Of a stretch of DNA of 38,548 nucleotides, positions 18,397 through 27,133 are shown piece after piece (within the stretch, counting starts at the first letter, position 1; every line of letters begins with the position of its first letter). The position numbers and the translations under genes were made by a program. The notes beneath the pieces are model-generated. The model did not search any database. It saw only the letters and a list, made by a program, of their open reading frames with translations, and was not told the DNA's origin. The stretch spans positions 1 to 38,548 of the forward strand of contig JAURGC010000003.1 in NCBI GenBank assembly GCA_030833985.1. Direction: 5' to 3'. The stretch comes from Algoriphagus sp. (GTDB lineage: Bacteria > Bacteroidota > Bacteroidia > Cytophagales > Cyclobacteriaceae).

Positions 18397-20328
18397 TTAA
18401 AATGAAGAAACTTGCTGCTGCAGTAATGAAATTTGATCCACCAACTGCTCCCAATTGGCAGTTACTACAGCAAGAGAAACTTGAATTTGCTGGTAACTTA
18501 CCTGAGTACTCTGAGCTTCCAACTCATCCAAGTATAAGGAAGGCTCTGCCAATTTGGCTTCCAAATCCTGCTTTTGTACTTCCAATTGGTGGATTTCTTT
18601 TTCGACAACTTGCAACTGATCCTCTAATTTCTTCAATTCCCGTTTGGCCTGCTGCGTTTCTTCTTTACTTTTTGTTGGAGTCATTGGTGTTGCCTTAACC
18701 AACTTTTGCACGGGTGCAGTTACTACCTGGTCTACCTGCTGGCTTCTCCAAAACTCATATTCCTCATACGTTCCCGGATATTCCTTGATTTCATTTTGCT
18801 CGATGTACCAAATTTTATTAGCCACCCCTTTGATAAAATGACGGTCGTGGGAAACCGTGATAAAGGTACCCTCATACTGCTGCAAAGCCTGAATAAGTAT
18901 ATTCACAGATTGAAAATCCAAATGATTGGTCGGTTCATCCAGCAACAAGAAATTGGCTTCAGAAATCAGGGTTTTGGCCAAAGCCACTCGCGACTTTTCC
19001 CCTCCTGACAATACTTTGATTTTTTTGTATACCTCTTCGTTGGAAAAAAGGAAACATCCCAAAACACCCCTCAGCTCCATTTCTGTTTTCCCACTTCCTG
19101 CCTGAGACATTTCTTGAATGATCTCGTTATCTAAGGTCAAGGCTTCCAATTGATGCTGGGCAAAAAAGGATTTGATCACATTGTGACCCTCTCCCCGCTT
19201 ACCAGAAATAGTCTCTGTTCCAGCAATGATGCGAAGTAAGGTGGATTTTCCTTTTCCATTTGCTCCAATCAATGCTATTTTATCCCCACGCTCAATCCTG
19301 GCAACAGTGTTTTTCAAAATCGTCAAGTCCCCATATGCTTTGGATACTTGATCCAAGGTTACTACATCACGACCCGATTTTTGTGAAAATTTAAATTTAA
19401 AATTCACAAAGGCTTCGTCATTCACTACCTCGTGCACACGCTCCATGCGATCCAATGCCTTAATTCGGGATTGCACCTGGTTGGACTTGGTGGCCTTTGC
19501 TCGGAAACGTTCGATAAACCGTTCTGTTTGCTTGATTTGTTGCTGCTGATTTTCGTAGGCGTTCTGCTGCAACTCCATCCGTAATTTTTTCTCTTCCTTG
19601 TAAAAGGAGTAATTACCTGGATAGGACGTTAAGGTTTGGTTGGCCACCTCTACGGTAGTACTGATGCAATTGTCTAGAAAGGTCTGGTCGTGAGAAACCA
19701 CTACCACTGCTCCTTCGTAATTTTTAAGGTAATTCTCCACCCATTGGATGGAGGGAAGATCCAGGTGGTTGGTCGGTTCATCCAACATTAGCAAAGCTGG
19801 CTTTTCCAATAACAATTTAGCGAGCATCACCCGCATCCTCCATCCCCCAGAAAACTGGCGTAAAGGCTTTTGCAAATCATTGGTTTGAAATCCAATCCCC
19901 TCCAAAACCTCCTCAGCTTTTGCTTTAATCGTGTAGCCCTCATTAGATTCAAATCGATCCTGAAGGTAAGCCAGTCGGTTAATTACCTCTTCCGAATAAT
20001 CTGTCTCCATCAATTTCAGCACCTGATCTATTTCTTCTTGAATCGCCAAAGTCTCTTTAAATGCAGCCAACGCCACATCCAAAATAGAATCATCCGACTG
20101 ATAGGATAATAAGTCTTGATTCAGAAATCCAATGGTACAATCCTTAGCCTTCTGAACCTCTCCTGTGGTGGGCAGGTAATCCCCATGGATAATTTTGAGC
20201 AAGGTTGATTTTCCCGTTCCATTCTGACCTACTAGGCCAATTTTATCTTTGGGCTTGATATGTAAGTTGGCATTTTCGTACAACGCACGGCCGCCAATAA
20301 AATAAGAAAGGTTACTGATGGATAACAT
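18397..20328 (-). CDS. ABC-F family ATP-binding cassette protein (Uup/YdiF-like, C-terminal coiled coil)
   Basis: Two ABC domains (GQNGTGKST / FSGGWRMRVMLAKLL / LMLDEPTNHLD and GANGKGKST / LSGGEKSRVALAKTL / LLLDEPTNHLDF), no TM segments, C-terminal coiled coil. Confidence 0.94.
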   Translation of the reverse strand: MLSISNLSYFIGGRALYENANLHIKPKDKIGLVGQNGTGKSTLLKIIHGDYLPTTGEVQKAKDCTIGFLNQDLLSYQSDDSILDVALAAFKETLAIQEEIDQVLKLMETDYSEEVINRLAYLQDRFESNEGYTIKAKAEEVLEGIGFQTNDLQKPLRQFSGGWRMRVMLAKLLLEKPALLMLDEPTNHLDLPSIQWVENYLKNYEGAVVVVSHDQTFLDNCISTTVEVANQTLTSYPGNYSFYKEEKKLRMELQQNAYENQQQQIKQTERFIERFRAKATKSNQVQSRIKALDRMERVHEVVNDEAFVNFKFKFSQKSGRDVVTLDQVSKAYGDLTILKNTVARIERGDKIALIGANGKGKSTLLRIIAGTETISGKRGEGHNVIKSFFAQHQLEALTLDNEIIQEMSQAGSGKTEMELRGVLGCFLFSNEEVYKKIKVLSGGEKSRVALAKTLISEANFLLLDEPTNHLDFQSVNILIQALQQYEGTFITVSHDRHFIKGVANKIWYIEQNEIKEYPGTYEEYEFWRSQQVDQVVTAPVQKLVKATPMTPTKSKEETQQAKRELKKLEDQLQVVEKEIHQLEVQKQDLEAKLAEPSLYLDELEAQSTQVSYQQIQVSLAVVTANWEQLVDQISLLQQQVSSF

Positions 20329-20332
20329 GGTG

Positions 20333-20340
20333 CAAAAATA
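20333..20340 (-). promoter_or_regulatory. Candidate -7 box (TATTTTTG) for the ABC-F gene
   Basis: Minus strand TATTTTTG-CACC-ATG. Matches TAnnTTTG; no clear -33 element. Confidence 0.35.
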
Positions 20341-20409
20341 ACCAATACTCCACTCTAATCTGAATCATTCTTAGAACTATTCGTTTAAATTTACTCAAAA
20401 TTCAATCCC

Positions 20410-21600
20410 ATGCCTCGATCTCTTCGCTACTTACCCACTTTTATTTTTTTACTTCTACTCAGCCTATTCGCTTGTAACAATGAAAAGTCAGCCACCTCGA
20501 CTACTCCTATAGGTACAAAAATTTCGATTGGAGAAGCCAAAGCGGATGTACATTTGGAAAAAATCCAACTTCCAGAAGGGTTTAGCATTGAGGTATGGGC
20601 AGCAGATGTCCCAAATGCACGATCAATGGCCCTATCCGAAAGTGGGATTGTATTCGTAGGAAATAGGCAAGAAAAAAATGTCTATGCCCTCGTGGATGAA
20701 AATGGAGATGGAAAAGCAGACAGCAAATACATCCTTGCCAATAACCTTCGAATGCCCAATGGAGTGGCCATTAAGGATGGAGATCTGTATGTGGCGGAAG
20801 TATCTCGGATTCTGCGTTTCAAAGACATCGAGAAAAACCTAGAAAATCCAACCTTTGAAGTAGTGTATGAGAACTATCCAGACGAATCCCACCATGGTTG
20901 GAAGTTTATAGCATTTGGACCCGATGGTTTGCTTTACATTCCTGTCGGTGCACCCTGCAATATCTGCCTCTCTGAGGATCCTATTTTTGCAAGCATCACC
21001 CGTTTAGATGTGAGTACGCCTGGTGCAAAACCTGAAATCTATGCCCATGGGGTTCGTAATTCAGTAGGCATTGATTGGCATCCAATAAGCCAAGAATTAT
21101 GGTTTACTGATAACGGCCGAGATATGCTTGGAGAGGATATGCCAGATTGTGAACTCAATAGAGCCACTGAGGTTGGACAACATTTTGGATACCCCTATTG
21201 GCATGCAGGAACGATTCAAGACCCAGAAGTAGGATCGAAAGGCAAGGATGCTTCATATTATAGTTCACCTGCAGCCAAATTAGGAGCGCATACTGCGCCT
21301 TTGGGAATCCGCTTCTACGAAGGAAATCAATTTCCTGCTAGCTACAAGCACCAATTATTCATTGCCAAGCATGGCAGTTGGAACCGCAGTAAAAAATCTG
21401 GATACGAAGTGGTATTGGCACGAATGGATTCTACTGGAACAGTTATAGGCCAAGAGGCCTTTGCTTCCGGTTGGCTAGATGCCGAAAGCCAGGAAGCCTG
21501 GGGAAGACCAGTAGATGTACAGGAACTGAAGGATGGTAGTTTGCTGATCTCGGATGATGTAGCCAACTGCATTTACCGGGTCACTTACACGCAACACTAA
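20410..21600 (+). CDS. Sorbosone-dehydrogenase-like / PQQ-dependent-sugar-dehydrogenase-fold lipoprotein
   Basis: Lipobox LLLLSLFAC; LPEGFSIEVWAADVPNARSMALSESGIVFVG, DESHHGWKFIAFGPDGLLYIPVGAPCNIC, HGVRNSVGIDWHP. Confidence 0.85.
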   Translation: MPRSLRYLPTFIFLLLLSLFACNNEKSATSTTPIGTKISIGEAKADVHLEKIQLPEGFSIEVWAADVPNARSMALSESGIVFVGNRQEKNVYALVDENGDGKADSKYILANNLRMPNGVAIKDGDLYVAEVSRILRFKDIEKNLENPTFEVVYENYPDESHHGWKFIAFGPDGLLYIPVGAPCNICLSEDPIFASITRLDVSTPGAKPEIYAHGVRNSVGIDWHPISQELWFTDNGRDMLGEDMPDCELNRATEVGQHFGYPYWHAGTIQDPEVGSKGKDASYYSSPAAKLGAHTAPLGIRFYEGNQFPASYKHQLFIAKHGSWNRSKKSGYEVVLARMDSTGTVIGQEAFASGWLDAESQEAWGRPVDVQELKDGSLLISDDVANCIYRVTYTQH

Positions 21601-21710
21601 TCAGAAAATGATTGTGAGCATTCGTTTGAAAACAAACTAAGTGATTATTCGCAAATTAGGCTGAGACTTAAATTAGGTTTGAATTACTGAGGATAATTTA
21701 AGGGGCACCC

Positions 21711-22058
21711 TTATAAGGATTGAATTGCTTCTATAAAGAGATATGCATTCAGTACAAAAAATGAAAATGCTGGTACTATCACCAGCCAAGGATCTTTGAT
21801 CCGTATTCGTACAGCCACACCCATCAACATCAAGAGGGAAAGGCCTCCTGCAGAAAAGACAAGTAAAGGAGGAAAGACCAGGCCGACCAGTAAGCCTAGA
21901 GCACCAAAAATCTCCAGTGTAGCTGTGAGTGCTCCAAATTTGGCAAGACCAAAACGAATAAACTCCTCCTTCATTTTGTTTGAAGAAAAAAATGCAACTC
22001 CATACGCAACAAAAGAAAAACTAGAAAAAATCACTAGCAATTCGCGTATTCCCATCAA
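21711..22058 (-). CDS. DoxX-like small membrane protein (copy A)
   Basis: 115 aa, four predicted TM helices, KFGALTATLEIFGALGLLVGLVFPPLLVFSAGGLSLLMLMGV. Overlaps copy B by 4 nt. Confidence 0.65.
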   Translation of the reverse strand: MMGIRELLVIFSSFSFVAYGVAFFSSNKMKEEFIRFGLAKFGALTATLEIFGALGLLVGLVFPPLLVFSAGGLSLLMLMGVAVRIRIKDPWLVIVPAFSFFVLNAYLFIEAIQSL

Positions 22059-22405
22059 GAAATCCAGTTAAGGGAAACTGCAGCAACAAATAGACAAAGG
22101 GTCAATAATGCTAGCGATGGGATACGTTTTGAAATTGGGTTATTTACTTTGAAGTGAAAATATTGAGCACTAATCATCAGAAAACCCATCAGCAAAGCAG
22201 GAATCAAAACCAAAGAAGGAAACCAAATACCAACAACAAGCAAGGTTGCTAAGACAAGTTTAGTTGAACCAACCACGGATCGAGTAAGCACACTGAGTTC
22301 ATACTGATTAAATTCTTCAACAATATTGTCAAACCTAAAAACCCAAACTACTAATATAGAAATAGCAATAACTAGCTGGGCCAAGAGAGAAAGTGTAAGG
22401 ATCAT
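22055..22405 (-). CDS. DoxX-like small membrane protein (copy B)
   Basis: 116 aa, four predicted TM helices, similar layout (STKLVLATLLVVGIWFPSLVLIPALLMGFLMISAQYFHFK). Translationally coupled to copy A. Confidence 0.6.
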   Translation of the reverse strand: MILTLSLLAQLVIAISILVVWVFRFDNIVEEFNQYELSVLTRSVVGSTKLVLATLLVVGIWFPSLVLIPALLMGFLMISAQYFHFKVNNPISKRIPSLALLTLCLFVAAVSLNWIS

Positions 22406-22633
22406 AAAATAAATTGTTTAGGCCCAAGCTAAATATGTTAGTTAGGTGAATGAAAAATTACAATCAAGTTAGGAATTAAATTGATTTTTACTGGCTGTAT
22501 TATACTTGTATTTACCTAGCCCAAGCATGCACTAATAGAAATTCAAAAACCACTTTTTCATCAAAATATCAGATGATAGTGTATTTTGGTTTACCCCCTT
22601 AGGGGAAGAAATACTTTTGCTGGTAAATAGAAT

Positions 22634-23953
22634 CTAAATTAACCAATCTGGCTTAGTGGTTACTATTTCAGCTTTCAATTGATTAAGTAAATTATATATC
22701 CCAAAATAGGTTCTATTCACATATAATCCGTGTCTTGAACCTCTAGCTTGATTGGATTTTTTAAACATTTTATCATTTGCAATTCGATCGCCAAGCTGAA
22801 AGATTTCATTAAAAAACTCATTGTTAGAAAAATCAAATTTTTCAACATGAAACGGAGTTCCCAACAAAGTGATCATCTCAGAAAAAATTGACTTAAAATA
22901 ATTTTTTTCCTCTTCAGAATCTTTGTCTGATATAAATTCCAAATCATAAAATATCTGATTTAACTCCTCTTCTTTGATGAGCAAATCTTTCTTGATTAAA
23001 GAAAAATATCCCTTGTAAAAGTCCTCTGGAATTACTTTAACACATCCAAAATCAATAATCCCTAAAGTCCCATCCTCTTGAATAATAAAATTTCCTGGAT
23101 GCGGATCTGCATGCACTTGTTTCAAATTATGCACTTGGTGATGGTAAAAATCCCATAAAGCTTGACCTATTCGGTTTCTTTGTACTTGGGAAGGGTTTGT
23201 TTCCATCCACTCTTTTATGTGCTTTCCCTCCAACCAGTCCATGGTAATTATTCGATCCGAACTAAGCGAATCGTAATACTTGGGAAAACGAAGATTGGGG
23301 ATGGTTGAGCAGGATTCAGAAATTTCCCTTGAACGTTTTATTTCCAAGGTATAATCTGTCTCCTCCAGCAATCGCTCCTCCACTTCCTGCATGTAATGAT
23401 TCAGTTCCTGCTCGTTCATATTTAATAAACGCAACGCAATTGGCTTAACAAGTTTCAAATCTGAACTAACTGAATCACCCACTCCTGGATATTGGATTTT
23501 GACAGCAAAGGTCTTAACTCCTTGGGTTGCTTGATGCACCTGACCGATGGATGCCGCATTGATGGCTGACCGGCTGAAAGTGTCAAAGAGTTGTTCGGGG
23601 GTCTTTTGAAAATGCTTCTGGAAGGTCTTCACCACCAAGGGATAGGACAAGGGGGGGGCAGTGTATTGCGCCATCGAAAATTTATCTTGATAAGCCCTTG
23701 GAAGAAGATTTTTATCCATGGACATCATTTGAGCCACCTTGAGTGCAGAGCCCTTGAGTTCACTTAATGAATTATAAATATCAGAGGCATTATTCTGATG
23801 CAATTCCTCGCGATTAAGTGCAGGATTAACCATCTTCTTGGCATAATGCTTGACGTAATTCCCCCCTACTTTCGCTCCTGTAGAAATAAATTTAGCTGCA
23901 CGCTGAACTTTAGAAACAGGAATAGATCCCTGTTCTTTTACCTTGTCAGACAT
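22634..23953 (-). CDS. ABC1/UbiB-family atypical kinase (AarF-like)
   Basis: INAASIGQVHQA, FAVKIQYPGV, VHADPHPGNFIIQEDGTLGIIDFGCVK; the KxGQ-like region reads ALKVAQMMSMD. Confidence 0.9.
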   Translation of the reverse strand: MSDKVKEQGSIPVSKVQRAAKFISTGAKVGGNYVKHYAKKMVNPALNREELHQNNASDIYNSLSELKGSALKVAQMMSMDKNLLPRAYQDKFSMAQYTAPPLSYPLVVKTFQKHFQKTPEQLFDTFSRSAINAASIGQVHQATQGVKTFAVKIQYPGVGDSVSSDLKLVKPIALRLLNMNEQELNHYMQEVEERLLEETDYTLEIKRSREISESCSTIPNLRFPKYYDSLSSDRIITMDWLEGKHIKEWMETNPSQVQRNRIGQALWDFYHHQVHNLKQVHADPHPGNFIIQEDGTLGIIDFGCVKVIPEDFYKGYFSLIKKDLLIKEEELNQIFYDLEFISDKDSEEEKNYFKSIFSEMITLLGTPFHVEKFDFSNNEFFNEIFQLGDRIANDKMFKKSNQARGSRHGLYVNRTYFGIYNLLNQLKAEIVTTKPDWLI

Positions 23954-23956
23954 TTC

Positions 23957-24622
23957 TTATTTGGTTTGGTAAAGAAACTTCGCAAAGTCTAAAAAAGAAT
24001 CTAGGGCACTTTTGCCCATCAGGTCAAATGCGAAATTGACCGACTTTTCGATAGCGGCATCTGTTTTTTCAAATCGTGGACTGGTATCATCTAGCCAATA
24101 ACGAAATACAAAAGCTACTTGTAGCCAAAGCGCCTCATCGTACTTTTCTGTAAGTAAGGGTCGGGTAGCTATTTCCTGGGTTTCTTTACCTTCCATGATT
24201 AATTCAGAGGCAAAGTCAGAAAACTTTTCTTTGAATTCACGAGTATCTCCCGGCAACTTTTTGAAGGTGGCTACTTTATCCCCATACAGGGAGAGTAAGT
24301 AGGATCTGTTTTTTTTGAGCTCCTCCACCCAAGTAAATAAAAAAGAAAGAAATTTTTCGCGTACTGCATACTCCTTGTACACTTCTTGCTCCTCCAATTG
24401 GCGAAGTGTTTCATCAAATAAAGCCACCCAAATCGAGGTCTTTATGGATTCAAAAGAGGTGAAATAATTGTAAAAATCGGATTCTTTGATTTTTAAATCT
24501 TTGGCAAATTTAAAAATGGAAGTAGGTTCTTTCCCATGCTCAAGGACATGCGAAATAAAACCTTCCAAAATCAATTTTTTGTAATCTTTTTTTCCTGTTT
24601 TCTTTTCTACTGCGGTATCCAT
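23957..24622 (-). CDS. TetR-family transcriptional regulator
   Basis: N-terminal HTH (ILEGFISHVLEHGKEPTSIFKFAKDLKIKESDFYNYFTSFESIKTSIW). 3-nt gap to the ABC1 gene. Confidence 0.82.
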   Translation of the reverse strand: MDTAVEKKTGKKDYKKLILEGFISHVLEHGKEPTSIFKFAKDLKIKESDFYNYFTSFESIKTSIWVALFDETLRQLEEQEVYKEYAVREKFLSFLFTWVEELKKNRSYLLSLYGDKVATFKKLPGDTREFKEKFSDFASELIMEGKETQEIATRPLLTEKYDEALWLQVAFVFRYWLDDTSPRFEKTDAAIEKSVNFAFDLMGKSALDSFLDFAKFLYQTK

Positions 24623-24684
24623 CTGTCTTCATGAAGTATGCACTAGTAACTCCAAAACAATACATCTGGTTTGGTTTAAATAAA

Positions 24685-24712
24685 AAAAAGTCGGAATTCT
24701 TTCCGACTTTTT
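24685..24712. terminator. Terminator between hslV and the TetR gene
   Basis: AAAAAGTCGGA-ATTCTT-TCCGACTTTTT. Lies downstream of hslV on the minus strand. Confidence 0.8.
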
Positions 24713-24730
24713 CTTTAGGAATGGAAACAT

Positions 24731-25273
24731 TTAACTAGTTACCTTCTCTAGGACCAAATTGTGGTTGGTGTAGATACACACATCCGCAGCAATGTGCAAA
24801 CTTTCTCGAACCATCTCTTCGGCAGAAAGCTGTGGGGCAAATTTTTTAAGGGCTCTTGCCGCTGATTGTGCATACACACTCCCTGAACCAATAGTCGCAA
24901 TCTCCATATCAGGCTCAATCACATCCCCATTTCCCGAAATAATCAAAATATCGTTTACATCTGCCACAATCATCATGGCTTCCAAGCGGCTAAGCATACG
25001 ATCCATACGCCATTCTTTGGCAAGCTCTACGGCAGCCCGCTTCATGTTATTGCCAAATGCGCCTAGCTTCTCCTCGAACTTATCCAAGAGAGTAAAGGCA
25101 TCTGCGGTGGAACCAGCAAACCCAGTAACGATTTTTCCTCCTTGAAGGACTCTGATCTTCTTTACAGTGCTTTTGGCTACTGTATTGCCTAACGTCGCTT
25201 GACCATCAGCACCAATAACAACCTCTCCATTGTGCCGAATGGCTACCACGGTGGTGGATTTAATTTTTTCCAT
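24731..25273 (-). CDS. hslV: ATP-dependent protease subunit HslV
   Basis: MEKIKSTTVVAIRHNGEVVIGADGQATLGNTVAKSTVKKIR with the expected TT N-terminus after a short propeptide; IATIGSGSVYAQSAARAL. ATG at 25273 preferred to the longer ORF. Confidence 0.95.
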   Translation of the reverse strand: MEKIKSTTVVAIRHNGEVVIGADGQATLGNTVAKSTVKKIRVLQGGKIVTGFAGSTADAFTLLDKFEEKLGAFGNNMKRAAVELAKEWRMDRMLSRLEAMMIVADVNDILIISGNGDVIEPDMEIATIGSGSVYAQSAARALKKFAPQLSAEEMVRESLHIAADVCIYTNHNLVLEKVTS

Positions 25274-25344
25274 GGAAAATTTAAGTTTCTGGAGTTCCAA
25301 TACTACACTCCATTTTGCAGATACATTCAAAAACCATACAAAAG

Positions 25345-25375
25345 CAAAAAGTCCTTGTTACACAGGACTTTTTGA
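25345..25375 (-). terminator. Terminator of the PDH E2 gene
   Basis: CAAAAAGTCCT-TGTTACAC-AGGACTTTTTG, immediately downstream of the E2 stop on the minus strand. Confidence 0.75.
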
Positions 25376-25385
25376 CAGGTAGTTT

Positions 25386-27026
25386 TTAGATTAAGATACG
25401 CACCGGATCTTCCAACAATCCCTTCAGTGTCTGAAGGAATGCCGACCCTACTGCACCATCTACGACGCGGTGGTCGCAGGAAAGCGTTACTTTCATCACG
25501 TTTCCTACTTTCATTTGACCTTCTTTCACAATGACTGTTTCTTTGATTCCTCCCACTGCCAAAATACATGCATCTGGTGGATTGATGATGGCCGTAAATT
25601 CATCTATTCCAAACATTCCCAAATTAGAGATGGTAAACGTATTGCCTTCCCAATCTTTTGGTTGAAGTTCTTTGTTTTTGGCCTTTTGGCCTAAGGATTT
25701 GGCTTGATTCGAAATCTGACTTAAGGACAATTGATCTGCAAAACGGATCACAGGGACTAAAAGTCCTTCCTCCACTGCTACGGCCATTCCGATATGGATA
25801 TGGTCGTTGTAGCGAATCTTATCTCCCAACCAGCTAGAATTTACTTTAGGATTTTGGCGCAATGCCGCTGCAGATGCTTTGATCACCAAATCATTGAATG
25901 AAATCTTTACAGTACCAAACTCATTCATGCTCTTTCTAGCTTCAATTGCTTTATCCATGTTGATTTCCATGGTCAAATAGAAGTGTGGGGCTGAATATTT
26001 ACTTTCAGCCAATCGCTTGGCAATGGTTTTACGCATTTGAGAAACCTTCTCTTCTCTGAAGCTTTCCTGACCCAATACTGCACTGCTCACTGCTTGGGAA
26101 GAAATCACCGGAGAACTCACAGCTGTCGCTGTAGGCACAAAGGTTTCGATATCCCTTTTGACAATTCGTCCACCTTCCCCAGTTCCGGCTACTTGACGAA
26201 TGTCCACACCTTTCTCTGAAGCTATTTTTTTGGCTAATGGAGATGCTTTAACACGCTCGTTCCCAGATAAACTAGTTACAGGAATTGCAACTGACACTTG
26301 ATCAACCTCAGGAGCAGGATTAGTCGCTGCTATGGGTGAAGCAGGACTGGCTACTTCAACTGGGATTGGAGCCTGTCCCCCACCCTGATGGGCTGCCAAA
26401 AGGCTTTGAAAATCGGCTCCTTTTTCTCCAATCACTGCAATGACTCCATCTACTGGAACACTTCCACCTGCTTCCACACCGATATACAATAGTACTCCAT
26501 CATCGTACGATTCCAATTCCATCGTAGCCTTATCTGTTTCTACTTCTGCTATAATTTCACCAGACTTAACAGACTCACCTACTTTTTTCAACCAAGTAGC
26601 GATTGTGCCTTCTTGCATGGTATCGCTCATTTTTGGCATGGTCACCACGGTAGCAGGTATCGAGGAGGTAGAAACAACGGCAGTTTTTGATTCAGCCACA
26701 ACAGGTGCTGGAGATGTGGGTGGATTTACTTCTTCCGCTTTTGTCACTTCTGCAGGTGTGCCTGAGAGCAAATGTTCGAAAGCTTCTCCTTTGTCTCCGA
26801 TTATTGCGATGATTCCATTGACAGGAACCGAATCTTTTTCTTTAATTCCAACATAAAGCAAGACCCCTTCTTCGTAGGATTCCAACTCCATGGTAGCTTT
26901 GTCAGTTTCAACCTCTGCAAGAATGTCACCAGGCTTTACGGAATCACCTACATTTTTCAACCAGGATGCAATCACACCTTCTTCCATGGTGTCACTCATT
27001 TTTGGCATTCTAATTATTTCGGCCAT
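25386..27026 (-). CDS. Pyruvate dehydrogenase complex dihydrolipoamide acetyltransferase (E2) with two lipoyl domains
   Basis: Two lipoyl motifs (EVETDKATMELESYEEG / EVETDKATMELESYDDG), E3/E1-binding domain (VKASPLAKKIASEKGVDIRQVAGTGEGGRIVKRDIE), catalytic SCDHRVVDGAVGSAFL. Confidence 0.95.
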   Translation of the reverse strand: MAEIIRMPKMSDTMEEGVIASWLKNVGDSVKPGDILAEVETDKATMELESYEEGVLLYVGIKEKDSVPVNGIIAIIGDKGEAFEHLLSGTPAEVTKAEEVNPPTSPAPVVAESKTAVVSTSSIPATVVTMPKMSDTMQEGTIATWLKKVGESVKSGEIIAEVETDKATMELESYDDGVLLYIGVEAGGSVPVDGVIAVIGEKGADFQSLLAAHQGGGQAPIPVEVASPASPIAATNPAPEVDQVSVAIPVTSLSGNERVKASPLAKKIASEKGVDIRQVAGTGEGGRIVKRDIETFVPTATAVSSPVISSQAVSSAVLGQESFREEKVSQMRKTIAKRLAESKYSAPHFYLTMEINMDKAIEARKSMNEFGTVKISFNDLVIKASAAALRQNPKVNSSWLGDKIRYNDHIHIGMAVAVEEGLLVPVIRFADQLSLSQISNQAKSLGQKAKNKELQPKDWEGNTFTISNLGMFGIDEFTAIINPPDACILAVGGIKETVIVKEGQMKVGNVMKVTLSCDHRVVDGAVGSAFLQTLKGLLEDPVRILI

Positions 27027-27133
27027 GTTCTGTCTATGCTTGTAGTTTTTAAGTGTCCAAAAATAGTTCTTAAAAACGCTTTATTCAAATTTATATCTTG
27101 TATTTTCCAATCAGTTTTTGACCTTTTCCGAGC

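Noticed and set aside
18303-18698. 131-aa plus-strand ORF spanning the plug/ABC-F junction
   Set aside because: Antisense to both supported genes; no family signal.
22597-22607. CCCCTTAGGGG short inverted repeat upstream of the DoxX genes
   Set aside because: Five-bp arms with a one-nt loop cannot form a stable hairpin; likely chance.
25327-25569. 80-aa minus-strand ORF overlapping the E2 3' end
   Set aside because: Out-of-frame overlap with the catalytic C-terminus of E2 and runs through its terminator.
26440-26856. 138-aa plus-strand ORF rich in Ser/Thr/Pro opposite PDH E2
   Set aside because: Shadow of the duplicated lipoyl domains and linkers; composition follows from the opposite frame.
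26560-27026. Direct DNA similarity within the E2 gene
   Set aside because: Explained by the two homologous lipoyl domains, a normal E2 architecture, not a mobile repeat.
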